Of a stretch of 64,000 bases of DNA, positions 12,113-22,300 are shown piece after piece. Source of the stretch: Trichostrongylus colubriformis (lineage: Eukaryota > Nematoda > Chromadorea > Rhabditida > Trichostrongylidae); the NCBI GenBank assembly GCA_963978905.1, contig OZ022256.1, positions 49,524,001 to 49,588,000 on the forward strand, given 5' to 3'. The notes beneath the pieces were generated by a model. The model saw only the letters and a list, made by a program, of their open reading frames with translations. It was not told where the DNA came from and made no database searches. The position numbers and the translations under genes are program-made. The stretch's first letter is position 1; every line of letters starts with the position of its first letter.

Positions 12113-13006
12113 TTAGGTTGTTCCAAAAGTCTTGTCGTATTTTTCCAAAAAAAATCAGTAACTCTTGTTCACTTCGAGGCAGGTCTAGGCGGTTCAGAAA
12201 TATGGTAGAACGTTCCCTAAGTTTTCTAGGAAAATATATATTGTCCCACCAGATCCCGTGGAGAGAGCTACAATGCCCGTTGTCGATACCCACCCAACTC
12301 GCGGTGTCATCTATTATGAGCGGTCTTGCGACACCAAAACACGGAAGCTTGCCACTCCATCAGCGCTGCATTGGGCAAGGGATGTGTGAGCTACGTGACC
12401 ATGCGCCGCTGGTTCATCAGCTTCAGCAACGGCAAGATTGACATGAAGGACAAACCACGCTTGGGACTGTGCTGGTTCTGGGACGCGGAAGGAATGCTTT
12501 TCCGCGAGGTGCTGATACAAGGCGAGACAGTCACCGCTACCGTATGCATCCACCAGCTCCAGCAGCTCGCCGTCGCTGTTCGAGAAAAGCGCCGAAAAAG
12601 GTCCGCGGTCACCCTTCTTCATGACGACGCCCGCTCCCATTTCGCTCCCATTTCGCGAAAAGTACCCAGGCTAAGTTATAGGAGCTCGGCTGGGATGTGC
12701 TGCCCCACCCACCGTACTCTCCAGACATTGCCCCTTCTGGCTATCACCTTAACCAGCCTCTCGATTTCTTCCTGGCCAAGAGAAAATTCGTTGATTATGA
12801 CTTGCTTGCGAAGGCGATCGCTGACTTCTTCGACTCTCAGAACCCAGAGTTTTGGGAGAAGGGAATCAACGATTTTCCTATAAAGTGGCAGAGGGTTGCC
12901 GATGACAATGGTCAATACGTTGTTGCCTAATTGTTATTTGTTGGACGAAAAAAAAAGAAAAAGTGATGATCGAAAAAAATACTACAAGACTTTTGGAACA
13001 ACCTAA
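12113..13006 (+). mobile_element. Degenerate mariner element
   Basis: The inverted ends TTAGGTTGTTCCAAAAGTCT and AGACTTTTGGAACAACCTAA are flanked by TA (12111-12112, 13007-13008). Inside, one frame from 12326 encodes the N-terminal HTH-like part (ISAALGKGCVSY, DKPRLG) and the HDDARSHF block. The PHPPYSPDIAPSGYHL segment and C-terminal tail lie in another frame from 12697 to 12930. The frame is therefore broken, the usual 1.3 kb length is reduced to 894 bp, and the third catalytic Asp (normally SDYH) reads SGYH. The element is inactive but has well kept ends, so it could still serve as a substrate. Confidence 0.92.
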
Positions 13007-13118
13007 TATTTCAAGGAAAAAACAGCATAAAACACACGTTTTTGTCAACAAGAAACGAGAGCAAAATCGCAATAATTATTTAGGTAACATCTGATATCTA
13101 TGTGACGTTCACTGAATG

Positions 13119-13451
13119 TTAGGTTGCTCGGAAAGAAATGCGCGTTTGATTTTAAAAATTTTTTCATTATAAAACCGAAAGTAAGCTAAATTAATTCAAA
13201 AGATAATCCTACTATCAATGACTTGTTGGCAACGTTTATGCAAAGAATGGACTCCTCTTTCGAAGAACTCGGCCGGCTGCGACTCAAAGTAGTTGGATAC
13301 CCAGAGTTGGACTTCTTCGCGGTTTGTGCACTTTCTCTCGGCCAGGGAGTGCCGCATCGACCGGAACAGATGGTAATCGGATGGTATATGGATGGTAAAT
13401 AAATAGACAAATTTGAGGTACTCAACGCACATTTCTTTTCGAACAACCTGA
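13119..13451 (-). mobile_element. Internally deleted mariner derivative
   Basis: The ends TTAGGTTGCTCGGAAAGAAA and TTTCTTTTCGAACAACCTGA are inverted relatives, close to but distinct from those of the neighbouring mariner. The minus-strand frame 13196-13432 starts abruptly and then gives IPSDYHLFRSMRHSLAERK through EFFERGVHSLHKR, the C-terminal third of a mariner transposase including the last catalytic Asp. The N-terminal two thirds are deleted, which makes this a MITE-like derivative about 333 bp long. Confidence 0.85.
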
Positions 13452-13668
13452 TACTATAAATATAAAGGAACAAATCGCCAGTCGCATGGAGACTGGAGCG
13501 ACCGAACAGCTCATTGTTCCACCCTCCACCACAACTATAGTACACTCATGGGAGCGCCAGCGGTCCTTCCAGAACACACAGAAAACAGTATGATTATGTC
13601 GCGAAATTCGCTCGCTACCTCACAGAAATGTGACCTTTTGAATATTTCATCTGCCATCTGTTTCCTCA

Positions 13669-13893
13669 ATATTTCATCTGTACTTTTCTCCCAACCAGAA
13701 CTGATGCAAAGCTAGGGATGAGATTGTCGACGTCTGTAGAGAGTTCGATACTATTTATAGGTGAATCAATGCCAACCATCAGTTTGAGCGATTTCTGTAC
13801 AGCCACTGCCCATGTTTTCAAATCATCGCTTTGGAATTCCAGCATAATTGACATATTGATAAATTTCAATCTTTTTATTGAAAAAGAACTCAT
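13669..13893 (-). CDS. Hypothetical small reading frame
   Basis: This is an uninterrupted minus-strand frame of 75 codons from an ATG, with a protein-like composition (block SDDLKTWAVAVQKSLKLMVG). I do not recognise it. It could be a single exon or a chance frame, and no splice partner was found. It lies between a mariner derivative and a MITE. Confidence 0.2.
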
Positions 13894-14200
13894 GCTCTTG
13901 TGATGTTATTGAATGTGTTTGTTTCAATTGAAGTTCTACAAGCAGATAAAAATTGCTATTTTTACCATCCTTTAAGAAATGGGAGCAACAAGCTCAGAGA
14001 AATTAAGCTGCCGCATCCCAAGTCAGCTATGATGTTTTGGCAACATGGTAAACAAAATTCCTATGGCATTAAGGTCACATAAAAATCAGTGTTGGTGTAA
14101 ATGCACAAAACGCCCCCAGTAGGGCACATGACAAACATATAAATCGACAGGCATTTTTTTCCTAATGAAATTGTATTTTTGCATTATTCCATAACATATA

Positions 14201-14440
14201 CTGGGTCAAATAAAGTCGGGGGGAGGGGGGGGGGGAGACGCAATTTTGCGTCAACGTTTCACCTACGTCAAAGCTTCTTTCCCTCCCTAGGCTTAGGTTA
14301 AAGCAGATGAAACCTATGCTCTGACAGATGCTTTTTCATGTAGGAGAAGGGGATATCAATTTTAACCTAAGCCTAGGGAGGGAAAGGAGCTTTGACGTCG
14401 ACGCAAATTTGCGTCTCCCCCCGACTTTATTTGACCCCAT
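14201..14440. mobile_element. MITE with long inverted ends
   Basis: The left end CTGGGTCAAATAAAGTCGGG and the right end CCCCGACTTTATTTGACCCCA match through an adjacent G-run and a GAGACGCAA block. The inner CCTAGGCTTAGGTTAAA block is also mirrored, so the element folds over most of its 240 bp. The flanks are TA-rich (CATATA / TATAC), consistent with TA target duplication. Confidence 0.85.
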
Positions 14441-14716
14441 ATACTTTTCAGTGATTACATTTACTTACGTTACAATTACCTACCTAAACTAACTTCCACT
14501 TTCATCCAACCGAGTTCAAGGTCAATTGACTGATGTCAAATTAACTTACTGTATGCCCCTGTTACTTCCTCAACTTGGGCTCTGCTTATTTTGAATGGAA
14601 ATAATGAAATCACAAATCCAATAGTCGAATCACGTCACCCGTGACCTTACACCCCCTAAATACCGGTTCATGCTCGTAGCGATCGATTCATCAACAACAG
14701 TCGATCTGTTCCAGTC

Positions 14717-15293
14717 ATGAACCTCTTACGTGTCGCTGTGTTTCTCGTACTGCTCGCAGGTACGTGCTGAAATCGCATTATGATATATGAATGTATCATC
14801 AAAGTTCTGTTATCAGGCGCTAGACATGATAACTACCCAATAATCTTTGATCTCTTAGAAAACACGGCATGCACAGGCTGTTCAAACACTTTCACTAACT
14901 CCTATTCATTTCCATTTGGGACCTATAACGATAACACCAAGATATTTCTCTGATATTTTTGATATTTGATAGCTGCTGATTTCCGCTGCAGCGCGTGAAA
15001 CGGAGTTTGTTGTGCAGTCTGACAATACCAAGGATTTGTGGACCTAGTCTAAGCTTTTGTCTGGGTGAATAACTTACTGTCTTGACCGATTGTCTTCTGC
15101 TATACATTCAAATTACTTTCATAAATATGAGAGGAACTCCTTTTCCAATTAAATCGATAGACTCCACTCTTACATTTTCACGATTTTAGTTTCATTTGCC
15201 GTATCGATCGTTGATGTCTATGGCGATAAGCGATTACAGTATACGACAAGAAACGACCACCATATCCTCCAGAAATTACCTAAACCATTATAG
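14717..15293 (+). CDS. Predicted small secreted peptide, two exons
   Basis: Exon 1 (14717-14759) encodes MNLLRVAVFLVLLA, a typical signal-peptide core, and stops at a good donor CAG|GTACGT. Exon 2 (15190-15293) follows an acceptor ATTTTAG and keeps the frame (43 + 104 nt = 49 codons including TAG). The predicted precursor is 48 aa: a hydrophobic leader of about 20 residues, then a short tail with the dibasic pair DKR at about residues 27-29, a possible processing site. A TA-rich CTAAATA motif lies about 60 bp upstream. No family is recognised and there are no cysteines, so it is not a disulfide-rich toxin type. The intron of 430 bp is ordinary. The prediction rests on splice and signal-peptide logic only. 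Confidence 0.45.
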
Positions 15294-16365
15294 GCTATGG
15301 TTTGTTGATGAATACCGAGCCGGTTTCAAAATTTCGCAATTCAGTCAAAGTGTTCTATTTCGGTATCTTTCATGTCACCTTCAACGATTTGATTTTCGTT
15401 TTCTAAAGTCCGCTAATCCGTTATCCATGCCATTATGACTGTTCTCGATAAAATATTTGAATTAAAGCAGTCTCTTGTGAACCGGCAATAAGTTATGCTC
15501 ACTGATGCAATAATTCCCATCGAAATTACTAACTGAACACCTTTTCAGCACTAAGTGCGTGAAAAATGGTTGTACTTGCACTTTAAATTATTTCGGGCTA
15601 CATATGTAGTGGACGACGTGACCACCCTATTCCGTAACCCCTTCACCCAAAAGCCTAGTCATTGTGAGTGAGTAGTAACTGAGCCGGTTGGAAAAGCGCA
15701 GGCGGGAAAAGAAATACGGGGCGGTACGTCGCCATTTCTACATGGAATCATGGAATATGTAAAAGCCTGTTTAATATGGAAAAACATATGTAATTTACGG
15801 TATCTAGGAACCTTGTTACACACAACACAACTCACTAAACGACTAATCCTTTAGTAATTTTGTTGGCAGTTTCGTCCGACAAATCTGACATAAGAGTTGT
15901 GAAACTGCGTCACGACGTTTCAACTGAACACCGCGCCACGCGAGTTGTTTCACTGCGCGCAGAATATCCTAGCTCGTCTCGTTGCAATTCAGTGTGCGCT
16001 GGGGGACCACGCAGCCAGCGCACTCCCAGATGACAGGAAAATATCCGCCTCGGTACGGCCCTCCCCCTACTATCCGGTCGAATACGGCCTCCTACCGAAG
16101 AATTTTCGACTCTCAGTGTATGCTGCGGCAGCCGCCTCCTCGCATGACCTGACCTAGTTCGACGGTCCTGACGCACGTCGAAAGTTCCGATTATGACACA
16201 AATGCTTGTAATTTCTTCAAATTTTTTCACTATGAAAGCTTCAACACATAGCCACCCATGCATACATATAAGTGAATACGAAATCAATAAACATGTCATG
16301 GAATCAATTAGTCCATAGAATAATGAGAATCGATACAGGAATCTGAATTTCAATGGCATTGGCGT
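15294..16365. other. Intergenic stretch downstream of the ADA gene
   Basis: A GC-rich patch at about 15920-16160 is open in several frames but has no recognisable product. This stretch should include the 3' UTR of the adenosine deaminase gene; no consensus minus-strand AATAAA was found within 160 bp of its stop codon. Confidence 0.4.
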
Positions 16366-19300
16366 TTAGTTCGTGCGCGGTTCTGCGGCGAGGATTTTTT
16401 CCACAATCGGTCGCTTCTCTTCTTCCGTCAAGAAGCATGCATGGGCCGCGTTCAGCTGCTAAAACAGAAAACTCGAGACAAATGGAATATCGTAACAAAA
16501 AAACTAGTTTGAAGGAAATATTGAAAATATGCTATGTGGGAGGGCCCGAGCGGGAACGCGCTTCTACAGAAGTACAGTACCGAATTGGTAGAGATTTCAG
16601 ATGTCGATACAAATAATGGTAAAAATCCGAAACAGCACATGTCTTTGACCACTACTGTATATCCGCTGGAACCCTGCCCACAAGCCTGCATCTTGATTAG
16701 CTCGCCAGGTGCTGCAGACTGAGCGCAGGAAAGAACTAGCACGGTTGCTACCGTTCATATACGACTTTGTGCTAATATTCAAAAAAGAATCGATCAAAGT
16801 AAAATGAATGGACTCACGCATTGCCAGAGTTGATGGGTTGTAAGACCGATCTCGTCTTGTGCAAGTTTTAGCTCGCTTAACATTGTATTGTCGAAACAAG
16901 TGGGATCATCACGTGAAATCGAGAAATTTACTTTGTCTTTGGCCCATCTGAAAGAAAAAGACTTGACCTAAGGACAAAAGATTTATTCAGAAACTTTCTT
17001 ACTTTGCGATGGGATGATTCTTCCAATCCAACGGTACTGCTCCTGTCATAATTGACGAATATGGGCATGCTTCCAAATGAATTTGATGGTCGTTAACGAA
17101 GTATCTGACGTGATTAAGTTTTAAGATTTCTTTTTTCAAAAAATTTTCAGAAAAAAACTTTCAAGAAGAAGAAAAGCCGTTACGAGCTATTTCAAGCTAT
17201 TTCAATCAGTTCAACTTCAGGGAATAAACTGAAACTTGCAACCACATTACTCATAGCCGAATGACGCTGAAACTCACTTCTTATAAATCTCGGAATCCCG
17301 CATCACACGGTAACCGTGACCGATTCGATCCGCATGCATATCGTTTATGGCCTGAATATCCGACAGTTCTTTAGTAAATGCTCTTTAAAGACACCGGAAG
17401 GTGGTAATTTTAGCCTACGGTAGAACAGACGTAGTTCGGACGAGTTTAAGTGCCGCCATTGCACAAACTCGCCAATTTGACGCCTTGGCATGGTGCCAAG
17501 ATGAGATGTTTCTATTGTAAAGTTGTTTTTTGCTTTTACCTTTTCCTTTGTTCTTATATTGTTTCTAGATGTACTTACATGAATGCTTAAGTATTAGGAA
17601 TGACCACTCCACTGCGCTGGAAGTCAGGTGCTACAACTAAGATTGGCCTGCGGCTCGTCTCCTACAGTGGACAACTCGGAAAGTCAGTGTGTTGATGCGA
17701 ATGGGAGGCGAATGCACACCGCAGCGTCGTGCTTTTGACTCCGGGTTTTTTCACCGATTATCCCTTCTAACGTTCAGTATTCGTTACAAAATGCTCATTT
17801 CCTTGCATCTTCCTCTTGTTTCGGGCCCCTTCCGGTTCCTTTGAAACATCAATGCATCGAAGTTTCGAAACTATAGTGAATGCCCAGGGGATCCACACTA
17901 GCAATCACTGTGCCCCTCCCGTTAAGGGAAAAAGGAAGAGCCCACCGATAGGAGTGCACAATTGGTATCTGTGGATCCATCCACACACTCTAGTTCCGGT
18001 CCAACTCAGCCATAATAGTGCAAAGTACGTGACAATAACACAAGAATGTTTCACTTCAGATCAAATTATTCAAATTCAAATATTACCTTGCAGACCTCCT
18101 TCGCACCACCACTCTCTCCAGCATGAACCGTACGATGAATACCTCGTTTGTAAGCTTCCTGAGAAATTTAATATATGGATAGGAGGTTACAGAGCCATGC
18201 TGTAGCTATCAGTGGAGAATTTTATCAGTAGATAATAGAAGCATTCAAGAGCTACAATGAAGCCGTCGTCATTTTGCGATTTTGCGACTCCGCGATTTTG
18301 CTTCTGCCATTCTGTCAGCATCGCACTTTCGCGATTCTACGACCTTGACATTTTGCAATGCTGCAAACCGTGGAACCACGGAATTGAGAATCGGAAAATC
18401 GTGAAGTCTGACGGCGACCTGAGATGTGCATCTATTTCTTTCATGATAAACCATACTCTGTGCCCTGGTAAACCGACCACACGTCCTGCTGAGGATGACT
18501 GCTACTGCCCTTTTACGGGGAGCGGACAAAAGCACCTTTGTATATCGATTGTACCACGCTGACTTTGTATAGGGTCCGCCAATAAGCGCTCTATCTTTGA
18601 CAGTTCATGGCGGCCACGTTGTTTGTGGTAGAGTTGTCAAACCTAGTTCAGTTATTGTGTTATTATTCAGTGTATCTTCATAAATCACCATGAACCAATT
18701 CAGCCGCGAGCAACGTGTGCAAATCATTAGAACTTATCGTCGTCTATCACGACGATGCCAGTCCATCGTCGTCTCGTTGTCTGAGACGACGTTCTATAGG
18801 GGCGTCCGTGCTTATGATCCACAGGGTCAACGGCCTCACAAGATAGTAGGCCTCATTCGCTTCTTTTCCAACGTCACGAGCAAGACGTTGGTTTGCTCTC
18901 CTTACCTGTGTCTATCAGATAAATATATTATCATCTCGTCTATTCTGCCTCATAATAAAACCCACTGAACCGCCACATTTTTGGTGCATCGGCCGAATTC
19001 AGCCCATTGTCTATTTCTTATCCAATCTACTATCCTAATTCCTATTCTTTCTTTTCAAGTTTCTTGTTTCGAATAACATTCATTTTATACTATTATCCTA
19101 CCAACTTTGAAGTTCTCTGATACTAATTAGAAATTTTTTCATATATTTAAATCAACTCAACGCACTCAAATATAACAAAAATGGCACTCCATTTCCATAG
19201 AACTCCCATTATGCTCAGCGCAACGACGCTCAAAAATTTGGTGGCACGCTATCAAAGCTACACAAAAATTGTAGAATATAGCACCACTGATGAGGAAACC

Positions 19301-22300
19301 TACGACAAATGTAGGACCACAATCGCTCTATTAGAGAGCGGCATAAGGCAGATAAGGAGTGGCAGGGAACGTTTACAAAACCTGTATAACGAGATACGGG
19401 ACGAGTATAGGAGCTGCAAAAATAAGTCCGAGAAAAAGGACATTATGGCAGAAATAGAGCAAATAGAAGACGAATCAAAAATCCAGCCGACCATAGCAGA
19501 GGCGAATGAGATAATATACATGCTCACTGCTAGGCTAGACGAATCTAAATGTGCGGAGGATAGATTAGCCATAAAACTTGGCTACACCACGTACAGAGCC
19601 ACTGGGAGCAATGACGCAGAAGGCTCAACCTTCAGTAATATTACCCTGGAAACTGAAGGAGGATCGCAAACTAGACCTCCGATATCTATCCAGCATGAAC
19701 CAACTACATCGAAGCCAACGCGCCGCTCGATTATGGCTCCTCAAGCCTCCCTACCTAAATTTTATGGCAAGGCGGAGGAGTTTTCCGAATTTTGGGCAGT
19801 CTATAAGACCCTAGTCCATGACTGCGATGAATTGCAAATCATCGAAAAAATCATCCTATTGAGAGAATGCCTTGAAGGTAGGGCAAAAACGGTAATACAA
19901 GGGATCCAGCCCTTACCGGAAAACTACGACTGGATGGTAGAAACCCTGCATGAAACCTACTGCGACTATACCGCCAATAGGTCAAAGATAATTCAGAATC
20001 TAGTCTCACTCATCCCAGCAAGCGATGAAGCAGAAAGCTGCTCCATAACCTTCGAAAACATTCAAGTCCTTGTGAACCAAATGGTGTCCGCAGGATACGA
20101 TGTGAGAAAAACTTGTGATCCGATGTGGTGCGAGACGATTCTGGCCAAGTTCCCACGGGAAATCGTTAAGCCTGTACTCATAGCGAGCCAGGCAACGGCC
20201 AATTTACCCATCAAGGAACTTTTGGGCTATCTTAAAAAAGAAATAGCCGCTAAGTGCTATGTGGAAAATAGGCTCGGTCATGTTGAGCGCAGACCGGGCT
20301 ACGACCTTGCTAATGAAGTGAACTCAAGTCACTTGCAAAATGCCCGACCCAATCGCAACGAAGACTGCATTTTCTGCCATAGGCGACATCTGTCCACGGC
20401 GTGCCGAACGGTTACACATCAAAACAGTCGGCGTGAAATATTGAAAGAGGAGAACCGTTGTTGGAAATGTTTCTCTTTACAACATAATAGCTTCGACTGC
20501 GAAAAGCAGATTGTATTCATTGTGGACAAAATCACCACGCATCACTATGCTTTAAAAAAGATCAAATGTCGACAAGGGGGCAAAACCATCTTCGTAATCC
20601 ATACTATGATAGGGAGGAGATGAACGCTCGAGGTTTCGATCAAGGAAACATCGGAGCAGACCAGTCATCGTTCAGACCCCTGCGCAACCCCAGCGTCAAC
20701 AATAACAATGGTTTTGAGGCTCACAATGGCTTCAACAATCACAGAAATTTTTCAAGCAACACTCACATGAGGACAGAAGTGCCTCAAGCCAAAGAGGAAA
20801 ACATTGCCACCTCTCAGCTAGTATTAATGACTGCTGAAGGCAACCTTTGGAACTTTAGGAAGCAATCCTATGAAAAGGTTCTTTTCTTCTTCGATTCAGG
20901 GGCGCAAAAAACCCTCATAGAGGAAGACGTAGCCCACCAGTTTGGCCTTCCAAAAGTGAAGACAGAAATCTGTACCATGTCAGGCATTGGGGGCCACGTC
21001 GAAAAATTCGAAAGCCATATAGTAGCAACGAAAGTAAGTTCTGCTTTTGGAGAAGAATTAGAACTTCAAATCCAGACAAAGCCCATACTCACAAATGGCT
21101 TTGCGAGTGTCAAACTCACCGAGCCGACATTGTTTTCCTAAAAGAAAGTAACATCTGTCTGGCTAATTCCAAATTGCGGGGAGAACACCAAACTCCTCAC
21201 ATACTAGTCGGCTTGGATTACTACCACGAGCTGGTACTGGGTCCAAATCACACTCAGGAAACACCTTCAGGGTTACATATCGTAAGGACAATATTTGGTC
21301 CCGCAGTGTACGGCAAAGGGTCAACAATGGCATCGCACGCAACGTGCAATGTCAGCATTACCAGTAACTTCTGGTATGGAATGACCACGTCTCACGAAAA
21401 TGGTGGACATAACTCCTGTGACATGTTCAAACCTGGAATGGGTGAACAAATTACCAGGTCGACTCGTTGCCCAACAGAATTCCTACGAGGAAACGAGCGC
21501 CTCCTTTTCTCAAAAGGGAAGAATAGTAAGAAAGAAAGGGACGACCTTCCATATAATCGCAAACCTAAGCGAAAGCAGAAACGGACAGATCAAGGCAAAA
21601 GCTCGCCTCAGGGTAGCTGGCCTAATAACGATTTTCACGTAAATCGTAGAGCTCGCCGATGGCCCAGTAAGGTCAATGAAAACTGCGTTTTACCGCAAAG
21701 GGGTACTCGCACTCCTCGCTCAACAACTCCCTCGAAAGTCAACTATGAGCAACACAGGAAAGGTGCCAGGAGGCCTTTACCCCTTTCCCACAGCTCCGTG
21801 ATCGGAGCCCTGGATTGCCGATATCCAATCTTGACAGAATATCCGAACAAGAACGTAATGCTCACCATGGGCAGCGTGGGCAAAGCAAGCCCCCGCGCTT
21901 CTGCATCCAACTACGCACATAAATAGTCAACTCGCTTTAATTACTTATCAGTTACGTTTATTACTATCTTGCTATCACTATTTTATCTTATATTCTCATT
22001 AAAATAGTAAGCATGCAAAAAATCAAAGGCGGGCACAACAAGCACGTTCCGCATGCAAAAATTCCTATCCATTTCCTCTTTCTCAAATTAATCAGTGCAC
22101 TCAATCAGTGTCGTGCCAACCCTTCAAAATTAGGTTCAAGCCCTCCTTGCTGGGGTAACGACCCCACGTTCATCGGCTTGGGGCTGGTGGTCGTCGATCG
22201 GCGGCTGCCAGAATGCATGGCGGTTGCAGTGCTTCAGGGGAGCAAAAGTGCCAAAATATTATAGGCGGCAATGGGGCATTTCACGGCTCCGTATACGGCA

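Noticed and set aside
18690..18968. 92-codon ORF as one gene
   Set aside because: It is a chance fusion of a mariner-like transposase start with LTR sequence; the LTR part recurs exactly at 22674-22865.
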